Position numbers and translations under genes: made by a program. From contig NZ_PXZH01000003.1 of assembly GCF_003950325.1 (NCBI RefSeq), forward strand, positions 1 through 64,000: DNA of 64,000 nt. The letters run 5' to 3'. The notes under the pieces are model-generated. The model did no database searches, had not been told where the DNA came from, and worked only from the letters and a program-made list of their open reading frames with translations. This DNA is from Vagococcus humatus. GTDB lineage: Bacteria > Bacillota > Bacilli > Lactobacillales > Vagococcaceae. Positions 7,914 through 16,871 of this stretch are shown here, piece by piece; the stretch's first letter is position 1, and each line of letters begins with the position of its first letter.

Positions 7914-8822
7914 ATGGTAATCAAACTAGATTTATATCGAATTTTTCAAGCCGTCGCAGAAAATAACAGTTTTTCAAAAGCAGCTAGATCTCTTTACTTG
8001 ACTCAACCAGCTGTTAGTCAATCTATCCTTCAACTAGAAGAAGATCTAGATATTAGACTATTTAACCGAACTCCGAAAGGGGTCACCCTAACCCAAGAAG
8101 GAAAGTTACTTTACGATCACGTTCACTCTGCCCTATCTTTAATCGATGCTGGGGAGAAAAAAATGCAAGCCTTTAAGGAATTAACTGCTGGAAAAATGGC
8201 AATCGGAGTAGGAGATACTATTTCTCGCTATTTCCTTCTACCTTACTTAGAGAAATTTCACAAAGAATATCCAGATATTACTTTTAAATTAGTTAACGGA
8301 ACTACCATGGAGTTATGTGAGTTACTAAAAACAGGCGAAATCGATGTAGCTCTTTGTAATTTTCCAGTAACAGATCCCAAATTATCCCTTATTCCCTGTA
8401 AACAAGTCCAAGATACTTTTGTTTGTGGAAAAGAATATCAGCATTTGCTAACGGAACCTTTATCCTTAGAAGAATTACTCAAACATCCTTTGATTTGCTT
8501 AGAAACCAACTCTACCTCTAGACGATTTATGGATGCCTTTTTAGCAGAACATGATTTACAAGTGTCACCAGAATTTGAGCTAGGTGCCCATGACCTTTTA
8601 CTAGATTTAGCTAGAATTAATTTAGGCATTGCCTGTGTGACTAAAGAATTCTCCATGGGATACCTTCAGCAACAGCTTTTACATGAAATTAAGTTACAAG
8701 AAACCATTCCTAAACGAGCTATTGGGATTTGCCATTTAAAAAGTGTTCCCTTATCACTGGCTGCTGAAAAATTTGTGGCTATCATTGTGGATAACACCTC
8801 TTGTGAGAAACTAACACCTTAA
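7914..8822 (+). CDS. LysR-family transcriptional regulator
   Basis: The 302-residue protein has a typical N-terminal winged helix (FQAVAENNSFSKAARSLYLTQPAVSQSI, about 10-37) and a two-lobed effector domain from about 90 onward (GVGDTISRYFLLPYLEKFHKEYPDITFKLVNG). The sequence is close to the CysL/YwfM type. AAGGAGAG precedes the ATG. It is transcribed away from the CofE-like gene and converges on the NhaC-type transporter. The effector is unknown. Confidence 0.88.
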   Translation: MVIKLDLYRIFQAVAENNSFSKAARSLYLTQPAVSQSILQLEEDLDIRLFNRTPKGVTLTQEGKLLYDHVHSALSLIDAGEKKMQAFKELTAGKMAIGVGDTISRYFLLPYLEKFHKEYPDITFKLVNGTTMELCELLKTGEIDVALCNFPVTDPKLSLIPCKQVQDTFVCGKEYQHLLTEPLSLEELLKHPLICLETNSTSRRFMDAFLAEHDLQVSPEFELGAHDLLLDLARINLGIACVTKEFSMGYLQQQLLHEIKLQETIPKRAIGICHLKSVPLSLAAEKFVAIIVDNTSCEKLTP

Positions 8823-8834
8823 CAGTTAGAAAAT

Positions 8835-10241
8835 CTAAACAGAGTTTTTGGTTAAAATATTAGAACTGCTAGTCTTATAGGTTATCCCTAAACCAGTTAC
8901 TCCACTAACAATAGAAAACACTGGTGATAGCAAACTAAAAAATACAAAGGGTAAGTAGGTCATTGTGGGGATACCAAACGTAGCTGCCACAAAACCGCCA
9001 CCAATCCCCCAAGGAATTAAATAGTTAATCACAGTTCCTCCGTCTTCTAAAGTCCGGCCCAAGACAACGGGATCTAATCCAGCTTTTTTGTAAAGCTCTT
9101 TAAAGGCATTACCTGGTAAAATAACTGACAAAAATTGTTCTCCAATGAACAGATTGACTCCAATCCCTGAAAGTAATGTAGCCATGATTAAACTAGAAGT
9201 GGAGGATAAGTGTTTACTTACCAAACTCATCACTTGACTAATTAAACCTGTTTCCATTAATAAACCACCTAGTGACAACGTAAGAATGATTAAAGACACT
9301 GTAGGCAGCATACTTTCAATTCCACCTCTTGATAATAATAGATCCATTTGTTGATTGCCTGTTTTGGATAGGTAACCAGATTCTATTAATGCTCCAAGCT
9401 GATGACTTTTTATCTTTGGTTGTTGATAAATAATGAACACGATAGTCACTCCAATATTTAATAGGATAGTCAATATAGCTGGTACTTTTTTCCAAGCACA
9501 GACAAGCATCAATATAACAGGAATGACTGCTACCCAAGAAATAGTGAATTGTTTTTCTAACAGGTTAATAATGTGATTAATTTCTTGTAAATTTACTTGT
9601 CGATGATTCAAACCTAACACTGAAAATAATAAAAGAGATAGGATAAAAGCAGGCACTGTAGACCACATTAAATGTTTGATATGTTTAAATAAATCAGCTT
9701 CAACTACTGCCGCAGTTAAATTAGTTGACTCAGACAAAGGAGACATTTTATCGCCAAAAACAGAGCCTGACACAATAGCTCCCACAACTAAAGGTGGGTA
9801 AATGCCAAGAGTAGTCCCAATACCAAAAAAAGCAATCCCAATCGTAGACATCACTGTAAAAGCACTGCCAACAGCACTTCCCACTAACGAACACACGACA
9901 AATACTGAGGGAACAAACCATCTAATATCGATCAATTTAAACCCAACTACCATCAGCGTTGGGATTATCCCTCCTTGAATCCAAACCGCAATTAAAGAAC
10001 CAACTAAGATAAAAATAAAAATAGGGATCAGCCCTGGAGTCAGTCCTTTTATAATGCCTTCATGTAACTGACTAGCAGGCATCTTTTTAACCACTGCATA
10101 GATCATCACAAGTCCAATGGCAAATAAGATGGCAACATTGGGAGATACACCTAACCCAATAACACCTGTGGCAATACTGATAAAGACGATGACTAACATA
10201 ATACTTGCTTCTAAAACACTTGGTTGTTTATTTCTTTGCAT
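8835..10241 (-). CDS. nhaC: NhaC-family Na+/H+ antiporter, probable amino-acid (tyrosine) transporter
   Basis: The 468-residue polytopic protein has about twelve membrane segments and NhaC motifs such as VGSAVGSAFTVMSTIGIAFFGIG, SGSVFGDKMSPLSESTNLTAA and LEDGGTVINYLIPWGIGG. NhaC proteins exchange Na+ for H+ or carry organic anions and amino acids. The upstream tyrosine-type T-box argues for transport of tyrosine here, as inferred for other T-box-linked NhaC proteins of lactic acid bacteria. The start is placed at the ATG at 10239-10241, nine bases after AAGGAG; an ATG six bases earlier is too close. Confidence 0.8.
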   Translation of the reverse strand: MQRNKQPSVLEASIMLVIVFISIATGVIGLGVSPNVAILFAIGLVMIYAVVKKMPASQLHEGIIKGLTPGLIPIFIFILVGSLIAVWIQGGIIPTLMVVGFKLIDIRWFVPSVFVVCSLVGSAVGSAFTVMSTIGIAFFGIGTTLGIYPPLVVGAIVSGSVFGDKMSPLSESTNLTAAVVEADLFKHIKHLMWSTVPAFILSLLLFSVLGLNHRQVNLQEINHIINLLEKQFTISWVAVIPVILMLVCAWKKVPAILTILLNIGVTIVFIIYQQPKIKSHQLGALIESGYLSKTGNQQMDLLLSRGGIESMLPTVSLIILTLSLGGLLMETGLISQVMSLVSKHLSSTSSLIMATLLSGIGVNLFIGEQFLSVILPGNAFKELYKKAGLDPVVLGRTLEDGGTVINYLIPWGIGGGFVAATFGIPTMTYLPFVFFSLLSPVFSIVSGVTGLGITYKTSSSNILTKNSV

Positions 10242-10349
10242 ACACATTCTCTCCTTAGTTTTTTATTTATTAGCTAATTGAGTTGTGTTGCCATAATTAA
10301 TAATCCCTCCACACTTCATCAACATCTTCCCTTTCTGAATAAAAATTAA

Positions 10350-10384
10350 TAAAAAAGTCCTTAGCTAATAAATTAGCTAAGGAC
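10350..10384 (-). terminator. T-box terminator
   Basis: The perfect stem GTCCTTAGCTAAT/ATTAGCTAAGGAC with a T run on the minus strand is the off-state hairpin of the T-box leader. Confidence 0.92.
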
Positions 10385-10570
10385 GAATTAACTCGTGGTA
10401 CCACCTTAATTTTAAAAACAATCGCTTGTTTTCCTCTTGATACAATCTATTTACTTGTGCCTCATTTGTGTAATTCAGAAACTAAACTATCACCGATTTG
10501 CAGCAACCATCGATTTTCTAAACAGGGAGTCTAGTCCTTACTAGCAAGGAGTCCATTTTAAAAAATGTAC
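10350..10570 (-). promoter_or_regulatory. T-box riboswitch, probably tyrosine-specific
   Basis: The minus-strand leader contains the invariant T-box sequence AAGGTGGTACCACG (10394-10407), a stem I with the distal GGTTGCTGCAAATCGG element (about 10493-10508), and a competing terminator. The specifier is read as TAC (Tyr) at 10470-10472 in the context GAATTACACAAATG. Uncharged tRNA would stabilise the antiterminator and let the NhaC-type gene be transcribed. The class is certain; the codon is my reading of the specifier loop. Confidence 0.9.
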
Positions 10571-10575
10571 TTTAA

Positions 10576-10604
10576 AATTTAGCACGATTGATTTAACAAG
10601 TCAA
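10576..10604 (-). promoter_or_regulatory. Promoter of the T-box/NhaC transcript
   Basis: The minus strand has TTGACT (10599-10604), a 17-base spacer and TAAATT (10576-10581), directly upstream of the T-box. Confidence 0.75.
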
Positions 10605-10633
10605 TAAATATATTAAACATAACAAAAAATATA

Positions 10634-10665
10634 GTTTTATACTTATTATATATAACGTATAAAAC
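10634..10665 (-). terminator. Terminator of the HAD hydrolase gene
   Basis: GTTTTATAC pairs with GTATAAAAC and is followed on the minus strand by a T-rich run. It lies directly after the gene at 10669-11484. Confidence 0.65.
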
Positions 10666-10668
10666 CTT

Positions 10669-11484
10669 TTAATTAGAAAGGCTAGGTTGCAAAGAAATAA
10701 AATCTTGGATAGCTACTAACACCCCGTTTTGATCATTAGACAAAGTTATGTAGTCTGCCATATCTTTGATTTCATCAAAGGCATTTCTCACTGCAAATCG
10801 GTAACCACCAGACAATAATAACTCTCGGTCATTTAACCCGTCACCAAAAACCATAGTTTCTGCTGGCGTTATGTCTAGCATCTCTTGTAGTTTTCTTACA
10901 GTAGTTCCCTTATGAACTCCCTGATTAGATATATCAATCCAAGCAGCTTCTGACGCTACCATATAAGCCTGTTCTTCCATGTCTTGTAAAGATTTTATCG
11001 TTTCAAAGCATTGTTCTAAAGGATCATATAAAGTTATTTTAACAAAATCATCTTGGATAGCTTGATAATCTTTCACCGTTAGGACATTCCTATAAGACTT
11101 TCTCACTTTTTCCATTAAGTCAGGGGGAGTCGTCTCTAAAATAGTAGCCCCTTTAGTCGTACAAGCAATGATTACCCCACTATTTGGAATATTTTCTAAA
11201 CGACTAATCAATGTTAATCCAATTGAATTAGGTAAAAAAGATTGGTAAACGTACTCGCCCCTATATTTAATGCGTGTAGCACTATCACCTAAAATCCACA
11301 CATCTTGTGCCCAATTTTCTCCTAATAGTTCCTCTACACGCTCACATTGCTTACCGGTACACATCGCAAATTTGACTTTCCGGTCATCCATCAGCTCTTT
11401 CACTTGTTTAAATAACGATTTATCGAAACTTCCTTGACTATTTAAAAACGTTCCATCTAAATCTGTTATCACTAATTTAATCAT
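10669..11484 (-). CDS. Cof-type HAD-IIB phosphatase
   Basis: Cof-type HAD hydrolases dephosphorylate sugar phosphates, nucleotides or FMN. The 271-residue protein shows motif I DLDGTF (8-13), motif II in FAMCTGKQ (about 39-46), the Lys of motif III in the cap-distal part, and motif IV GDGLNDRELL (about 214-223), with the IIB cap between about 85 and 185. It has its own ribosome binding site and is flanked by terminators on both sides, so it is monocistronic. Substrate cannot be told from sequence. Confidence 0.85.
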   Translation of the reverse strand: MIKLVITDLDGTFLNSQGSFDKSLFKQVKELMDDRKVKFAMCTGKQCERVEELLGENWAQDVWILGDSATRIKYRGEYVYQSFLPNSIGLTLISRLENIPNSGVIIACTTKGATILETTPPDLMEKVRKSYRNVLTVKDYQAIQDDFVKITLYDPLEQCFETIKSLQDMEEQAYMVASEAAWIDISNQGVHKGTTVRKLQEMLDITPAETMVFGDGLNDRELLLSGGYRFAVRNAFDEIKDMADYITLSNDQNGVLVAIQDFISLQPSLSN

Positions 11485-11550
11485 AGATACCTCCTTTTTA
11501 TCCTAAACTTTTATCCCTATCATTTTGATAATGTTATTATAGCATAACCA

Positions 11551-11585
11551 AAAATCCCACTAAAGAATACACTCTTTAGTGGGAT
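11551..11585 (-). terminator. Terminator of the ECF transporter operon
   Basis: The perfect stem ATCCCACTAAAGA/TCTTTAGTGGGAT is flanked by A/T runs and follows the last gene of the operon. Confidence 0.85.
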
Positions 11586-11616
11586 TATCTATTCATCATT
11601 CGTTAACTCGGTCTAT

Positions 11617-12021
11617 CTACTCACCCATTGCTGCTAAGTTAAAGATTACTTTATCTTTATCTTTTAGCTTAATGTCTTTTGCTCCTTTATTGACTTGTTC
11701 ATCATTAATCGTATAAGTCCAATATTTTTGAGCTTTTTCATCTTGTTTATGGTCATCAATGCTTGTAATAAAACCGTCTTTTCCTTCTAATTTGAAGTTA
11801 TCTTCCATAACATCATACAAAGATTCGTCTTTTTTAACTTCTACTTCTTTTTTAGTTATTTCTTTACTATCTTCTTGTAAAATAATCGTAGCCGTCACTT
11901 GATCGTCTTTTTTAGGTGTGTCAGCTTTCTTATCTGCCTCTCCGTTACCACAAGCAACTAAGGTAAATAATCCGACCATTAAAGTCAGAGTTAAAAATAT
12001 TTTTTTAATAGATTGTTTCAT
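11617..12021 (-). CDS. Transcobalamin-like (DUF4430) lipoprotein
   Basis: The 134-residue precursor has a signal peptide with the lipobox LVAC (Cys24), a charged linker, and a DUF4430 domain (about 45-134) ending in KYWTYTINDEQVNKGAKDIKLKDKDKVIFNL. DUF4430 is also described as the transcobalamin-like C-terminal domain. It is the last gene of the ECF operon, 11 bases after the S component. I infer that it captures cobalamin or a related corrinoid at the cell surface and passes it to the transporter. Confidence 0.8.
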   Translation of the reverse strand: MKQSIKKIFLTLTLMVGLFTLVACGNGEADKKADTPKKDDQVTATIILQEDSKEITKKEVEVKKDESLYDVMEDNFKLEGKDGFITSIDDHKQDEKAQKYWTYTINDEQVNKGAKDIKLKDKDKVIFNLAAMGE

Positions 12022-12032
12022 GTTATTTCCTC

Positions 12033-12893
12033 CTAAATAATATCGTGTTTTTGTTTAATTCTTTCTAATTTTTTTAAGAAAGGATCTGCTAAAATAAATA
12101 GAAAAATAGCAGTAGATCCCCCATGGATTAGATCCATGGGTGCACCGGAAACGAATGATGTTATGACTGCCCCAAATGTGACGTCACTTGTGTACATAAT
12201 CACTGAGGCAGGATTCATAATTAAGCCATAAATCAAAAAAATACTGATAAAACCAAATAAACTAAGTTCTAAGCGTGAGACTTGTTTACGCCGGTGAAAA
12301 ATTAAACCTGCTACAAATCCCACCATCCCAAAGGCAAACATTTGCCAGGGAGTCCAAGGTCCTTGACTAAAGAACATATTAGAAATAAGCGCTGATAAAC
12401 ACCCTACTAAAAAACCTGTTTCAGCTCCTAAACTAACAGCACTGATAATCACAATTGCTGCCATAGGTTTAAACTGCGGGAGCATAAAAAATATCCCTCG
12501 TCCCACTACAGCAATTCCGACCAAGACTGCTAATAGCACCAATTCTTTTGCTGAAGGTTTTCGGTCCTCAAATGCGAAAAAAAAGGGCACCATTCCAATT
12601 ATTAATAGCATCACACTGACCGCTAAATAATTTCTGTTAGTCAGTTTACCTCCAAAATAAATCACAAATGGAACTAGTAACAGCAAGAAGATATTCACAA
12701 GTTTTACTCGCAAACTTAACTTGTTTTTTTTCGGTGAAGTCACTGGTATCCCTTTAGAACCAGGACGAGAGTGAGAGGTAGCAGAGCTTGAAACATCTTT
12801 AGTCGTTAGAGGGGTAGCTTCTTCCTCTAATTGATTTGGTTGTTCCATATCTTCATATAAAGCTTTTAAAAACTCTTTTGATGATTGATACAT
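12033..12893 (-). CDS. ECF transporter S component, probably for cobalamin
   Basis: S components bind the vitamin and sit in the membrane. The 286-residue protein has a polar N-terminal extension of about 75 residues and then six hydrophobic segments (about 78-270), including VGCLSALISNMFFSQGPWTPWQMFAFGMVGFVAGLIF, a pattern of the larger S components. Its start overlaps the end of the ATPase gene by 28 bases. The specificity for B12 is inferred from the transcobalamin-like lipoprotein and the neighbouring B12-dependent pdu operon. Confidence 0.75.
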   Translation of the reverse strand: MYQSSKEFLKALYEDMEQPNQLEEEATPLTTKDVSSSATSHSRPGSKGIPVTSPKKNKLSLRVKLVNIFLLLLVPFVIYFGGKLTNRNYLAVSVMLLIIGMVPFFFAFEDRKPSAKELVLLAVLVGIAVVGRGIFFMLPQFKPMAAIVIISAVSLGAETGFLVGCLSALISNMFFSQGPWTPWQMFAFGMVGFVAGLIFHRRKQVSRLELSLFGFISIFLIYGLIMNPASVIMYTSDVTFGAVITSFVSGAPMDLIHGGSTAIFLFILADPFLKKLERIKQKHDII

Positions 12894-14566
12894 CCTACCA
12901 CATCCTTTAATGTAATCCCATTAGGAAAATATTGCCGAGCCATGCGATTTGCTGTGGTGGTATAAAACTGATTTCCTGCAAAAAATTCGCGGGTTGGCTG
13001 AATACTCACTAAATTTCCATTAAAAAACAAGCCACAACGATGAGCATAGTTTGCTACAAATTCAATATCATGAGATACCATTACAATCGTAATCCCTTGT
13101 CCGTTGAGCTGTTGAAGTATCTGACCTAATTCTTCTTTATAAAAATCATCTAAGCCTTTTGTCGGCTCATCTAATAATAAAATAGTCGGTCTTAGTAAAA
13201 GTATTTTAGCTAAAGCTAATCGCTGCTGCTCTCCACCACTTAAATCATAAGGATGCTGTTGCCATAAGTGAGTTAAATGGGTCAGATTACTAATACCTTC
13301 TACCATCTGTTTTTTAGTCATAGAAATAGCATAATAAGGCAGATCTTTATCTTCCATGCCACCAACTACTTCATATAAATCTTCCAGTACAGTATCTTTT
13401 ATAAATAGATTTTGCGGATTTTGTGGTAATACCCCTAATAAGTTTTGGTAAAGGGCCTGTCCATCATATTTTTGAATACTTTGTCCAGCTACTTTAATTT
13501 TTCCTCGGTAAGGTTGTCTAATCCCACCTAATAAAGATAAAGCAGTACTTTTTCCAGTACCATTTCCCCCGACTAAGCCAAAAAATTCTCCTTGATAAAT
13601 TTTCAGACTTAAATCTTTAATCACATCTTGACTCATTTGTTCATAACGAAACCACACATCTTTTGCTTCTAAGACAATCTTTTTAGAGTCACTAGTAACT
13701 GGGGAAATTTCTTCTATCAGTTTTTCTTTTAAATCTAAGCTATCTAGCCAGGCTCTTCCTGTACGTACAGTTAAAGGTAAATCTGTTCCCTGTTTTTCCA
13801 CAGAGGCAGCAATTTGCATGGGAATAGGCATAGCTAAAAACATATCCCCTTTCGTTTCTCGCAAAATTTGACCAACTTCTTTTGGAGTCCCGTGAATTAA
13901 AGGTTTATTTTTTTCTAATAACAATACTTGATCTGCTATTGGAAACACTTCTTGAAGTCGGTGTTCAGTCATAACAATCGTTGTTCCAATATCTTGATTG
14001 ATTTTATAAATTGTTTCTAAAAAATCCTTAGCTGCAATCGGGTCTAGCTGAGAAGTTGGTTCATCTAAAATCAACAGTTTAGGATTTAGCACCATGACAC
14101 TTGCCAAATTTAAAATTTGTTTTTGACCACCAGATAATTCTGCTACATTTTTATCAAACCAATTATGAATACCAAAATAAGAAGCCATCTCTGCTACACG
14201 TAAACGAATCGTCTCCGTATCATATCCAAGATTTTCTAACCCAAAAGCTAATTCATGCCACACTTTATCTGTTACCAACTGATTATCTGGATTTTGTAGC
14301 ACATAACCAATATCTTGGCTTTGTGTCCTTAAACTCAACTCTTTTACAGATTTTCCTAAAAATAAAATCTCCCCTTGAGTTTGACCAACAGGAGCTAATT
14401 GTGGTTTTAAATGTTGAAGCAAGGTGGTTTTACCACTGCCACTTTTTCCAAAAAGCACATTAAAACTACCTGTTTCAATAGAAAAATTAACATCCTTTAA
14501 AATAGGAGTGGACTGATTGGGATAAGAAAAATAAAACTGTTTCACTTCTAATAAATTCATCATCAT
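12866..14566 (-). CDS. ECF transporter ATPase, two fused ATP-binding domains
   Basis: The 566-residue protein contains two ABC domains. The first (about 1-240) has Walker A GKSGSGKTT, signature LSGGQKQ and Walker B LLILDEPT. The second (about 295-545) has GGNGTGKST, LSGGEQQR and ILLLDEPT. Most ECF systems use two separate ATPases; the fused form is the CbiO/YkoD-like variant. It energises uptake by the T and S components encoded on either side. Confidence 0.9.
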   Translation of the reverse strand: MMMNLLEVKQFYFSYPNQSTPILKDVNFSIETGSFNVLFGKSGSGKTTLLQHLKPQLAPVGQTQGEILFLGKSVKELSLRTQSQDIGYVLQNPDNQLVTDKVWHELAFGLENLGYDTETIRLRVAEMASYFGIHNWFDKNVAELSGGQKQILNLASVMVLNPKLLILDEPTSQLDPIAAKDFLETIYKINQDIGTTIVMTEHRLQEVFPIADQVLLLEKNKPLIHGTPKEVGQILRETKGDMFLAMPIPMQIAASVEKQGTDLPLTVRTGRAWLDSLDLKEKLIEEISPVTSDSKKIVLEAKDVWFRYEQMSQDVIKDLSLKIYQGEFFGLVGGNGTGKSTALSLLGGIRQPYRGKIKVAGQSIQKYDGQALYQNLLGVLPQNPQNLFIKDTVLEDLYEVVGGMEDKDLPYYAISMTKKQMVEGISNLTHLTHLWQQHPYDLSGGEQQRLALAKILLLRPTILLLDEPTKGLDDFYKEELGQILQQLNGQGITIVMVSHDIEFVANYAHRCGLFFNGNLVSIQPTREFFAGNQFYTTTANRMARQYFPNGITLKDVVGCINHQKSF

Positions 14567-14574
14567 ATACGCTC

Positions 14575-15558
14575 CTATTGCTTAAAGTAATCAGGTAATC
14601 TGACATGATGTTTGGCCTGTTTTCTCAGTCGCTTAAAATAAGCTTCTTCAACATAAGCCAATAATACTGGTAAATTGATTAATAAGAAGAAGGCTATCAT
14701 CCCAGTTGCCGAAGTCCAAGTTAACGGCCAAACAGATAATTGAACTTTAGGGTAGTAGGTCATAGAAAAAGTTCCTATGACAACAGTGTACATAAAATAA
14801 CCAAAAGAAGAAGTTAAAATAGTTAACAGCCACCAGTCTCTCCTAGTTAGTCGGTAAACACTAAAAGAAGATCGCCCTGATAAGCCATATCCTCTAGCTT
14901 TCATAGAATCAGCAGTATCAATCGCATTTTCTAAAGCCCACGTAATCATTACTAAAAAAATAGAAAAACCATGATTCAATCTTTCTTTCAAGGTACCGTC
15001 TGTTACATCTCTCCCTAGAGCTTGTTGACCTTGACGTACTAAAGTCACTTGTCTGGAAAATTTTGGCACGAACCGAAAGACCATGGAAATGACTAAAGAG
15101 CTAGCTGGAAGTATCCGTCCAAACAGATAAATAAACTTATCACTGGTCATCACTTGATTATAACAACGAAACCATAAAATCGTCACAGCTAATACTACTG
15201 ATAGCAGTCCTCCGTAAACCATCGCTTCTAAGGTAATAGGTTTTCCGTTACTAAAACGATACAGCACTGTTTCTCCGTTATGGTTAAACAACACATTAAA
15301 GAAAAGAACAATCATCATACTTGGCAATAAAAATTTAAAAAACTGCCGAAAAACTGATTGCCAACTATGTAATCTAGCAGTATATAAACTAGCTGCTATT
15401 AGTGAAAAGCCTAAAATAATCGGATGAACTAAAAACATATTCACACCAATCACACAGACAAAATAGAACAAATTGACGAAAGGATGACTTTTAGAAAAAG
15501 GATCTTGTTTACTAGATGTTTTTTGCTGTTCATTCATCATTATCCATAGCGTAGACAC
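14575..15558 (-). CDS. ECF transporter T component (CbiQ family)
   Basis: The 327-residue protein is the transmembrane coupling subunit. It has N-terminal hydrophobic segments (about 28-60), a central pair around 85-125, and the coupling-helix region with MVFRFVPKFSRQVTLVRQGQQALGRD and DSMKARGYGLSGRSSF, which carry the family A-R-G-type motifs. First gene of the four-gene ECF operon, eight bases before the ATPase gene. The GTG start at 15558 follows AAAGGAGGAGAG by about 11 bases; internal ATGs at residues 7-8 are alternatives. Confidence 0.85.
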   Translation of the reverse strand: MSTLWIMMNEQQKTSSKQDPFSKSHPFVNLFYFVCVIGVNMFLVHPIILGFSLIAASLYTARLHSWQSVFRQFFKFLLPSMMIVLFFNVLFNHNGETVLYRFSNGKPITLEAMVYGGLLSVVLAVTILWFRCYNQVMTSDKFIYLFGRILPASSLVISMVFRFVPKFSRQVTLVRQGQQALGRDVTDGTLKERLNHGFSIFLVMITWALENAIDTADSMKARGYGLSGRSSFSVYRLTRRDWWLLTILTSSFGYFMYTVVIGTFSMTYYPKVQLSVWPLTWTSATGMIAFFLLINLPVLLAYVEEAYFKRLRKQAKHHVRLPDYFKQ

Positions 15559-15625
15559 ACACTATTTTACTCTCCTCCTTTCTTTTGTTCTATTTATATT
15601 CTACAATAATCTATCCCATTTGACT

Positions 15626-15657
15626 AAACAAGCACTCTAGCTAAAGAGTGCTTGTTT
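15626..15657 (-). terminator. Hairpin between pduU and the ECF operon
   Basis: The perfect stem AAACAAGCACTC/GAGTGCTTGTTT is followed by only three T residues on the minus strand, so termination may be partial and pdu transcription could run on into the ECF genes. Confidence 0.65.
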
Positions 15658-15694
15658 GATCTTCATACTTGAGTAATTGCCTTTAACACTTTCA

Positions 15695-16054
15695 TTAAGT
15701 TCGGGTGATTTTACACGCTACTGAAAAGCCTAAAATCTCTTTAAGAGAGGTAATGACTTGCAGCAATGCAGACTCAACAGAACTCATATCTCCAGTAATT
15801 ACTACAGAGCCACTAAACCGGTCGATAAAACCAATTTCGATGTTGCCACTTTTAGTCGCAATATCTACTGCAATAATAGCTGCTTCACTTGGGGTAATGG
15901 TCAAAATTCCAATAGCACTTCCAACACTAGCTGTTAAACCTAATTTAGTATAGATTTCTTTATCTGGACTCGCAATAATATGGGCCAATGTGACCTGTTT
16001 CCCTGGCACATATTCCTGAATAACTCGTTGTTTATTATCTCCTTGATTATCCAA
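15695..16054 (-). CDS. pduU: Microcompartment shell protein PduU (BMC domain, EutS/PduU type)
   Basis: PduU is a circularly permuted BMC hexamer subunit of the shell. The 119-residue protein begins with the beta-barrel segment [21 protein letters not shown] (10-30) and continues with [39 protein letters not shown] (39-77) typical of the family. The start is a TTG preceded by AAGGAGCG. It is the last pdu gene and is cotranscribed with pduV. Confidence 0.88.
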   Translation of the reverse strand: MDNQGDNKQRVIQEYVPGKQVTLAHIIASPDKEIYTKLGLTASVGSAIGILTITPSEAAIIAVDIATKSGNIEIGFIDRFSGSVVITGDMSSVESALLQVITSLKEILGFSVACKITRT

Positions 16055-16103
16055 AACAATCGCTCCTTACTCTTTATTCTGATTTTAATTAACGAAAGGA
16101 TGT

Positions 16104-16541
16104 TTATTCTTGTTTATCTAAAAACTCAACCAACTCAGAAATGCCTTCTCCTGTATAGGATGAAACTAGAAAAATCTGTTGCGCACCTGCTGTTTTTAGT
16201 TGATTGACGATATTGTCAATTTCAGTTTGATCTTGGGCCAAATCTGTTTTGGTCACAATACCAATAATTTCTTTTGGGAAAATCGAACCATATCCTGGTG
16301 AAAATACTTGTTCTTGCTCTTTAACGCTTTGAACAAGTCCAATAATTTGTGCATCAGCTGCCGTCACAGTAAGAGCATGATTAAATTGACGGTGTAAAAT
16401 AAATTCTCCAGGAGTGTCGATCATTTCAGGGTAAAAAGAAACAGCTTGTGTTTTATTGTACTGGATGTCTTCTCCGTGAATTCGTTGGCACAACGTTGTC
16501 TTTCCACACTCAACCGCCCCCATTAAAATAATTTTCCGCAC
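16104..16541 (-). CDS. pduV: EutP/PduV small GTPase-like protein
   Basis: PduV is a Ras-like P-loop protein that associates with the microcompartment, perhaps for its placement in the cell. The 145-residue protein has the P-loop GAVECGKTTL (8-17), DTPGEF (about 42-47) and the base-recognition TKTDLA (about 91-96). GTG start with GGAGG. It follows a 330-base gap behind ackA, so pduVU probably form their own unit; a -10 TATAAT on the minus strand near 16610 fits that. Confidence 0.88.
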   Translation of the reverse strand: MRKIILMGAVECGKTTLCQRIHGEDIQYNKTQAVSFYPEMIDTPGEFILHRQFNHALTVTAADAQIIGLVQSVKEQEQVFSPGYGSIFPKEIIGIVTKTDLAQDQTEIDNIVNQLKTAGAQQIFLVSSYTGEGISELVEFLDKQE

Positions 16542-16654
16542 TAGGTTACCTCCTTTACAAAAGCCTCGCCTTTTGCTTGTTCCTCACAGGATTCAGGCTA
16601 AATCTAATACTATTATAGACAGTTTAACCTATTTGGTCTAATTATATCTTTCAT

Positions 16655-16693
16655 TAAAAAAGGCTAAAAAACTATCAACATAGTTTTTTAGCC
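16655..16693 (-). terminator. Terminator of the main pdu operon
   Basis: The perfect stem GGCTAAAAAACTA/TAGTTTTTTAGCC with six T residues on the minus strand follows ackA. Confidence 0.85.
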
Positions 16694-16695
16694 CG

Positions 16696-16753
16696 AACTA
16701 CTAAGTGTTGGCTTGACACTTAGTAGTTTGACACTTTATAAAACTATAAAGTG
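16696..16753. repeat. Two further hairpins upstream of the pdu terminator
   Basis: AACTACTAAGTGT pairs with ACACTTAGTAGTT (16696-16728), and CACTTTATA pairs with TATAAAGTG (16732-16753). TTGACACTT is directly repeated at 713-721 and 728-736 (16 kb part). The three hairpins stand in a row in the ackA 3' region; they may stabilise the transcript end. Confidence 0.6.
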
Positions 16754-16871
16754 CTTGTATATATAAATTAAAATAAATATAGCATTGGATTAAAAAACTT
16801 TAGGAGAGTGATTCATATCAATAGACTTTCATATTTATTTTAACTTACGAAACATGTATAACTGGAATAAA

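Noticed and set aside
16681-16760. ANTAR (EutV-type) dual-hairpin antiterminator
   Set aside because: The loops do not show the required A1/G4 hexaloop pattern, and the operon is of the PocR-controlled kind.
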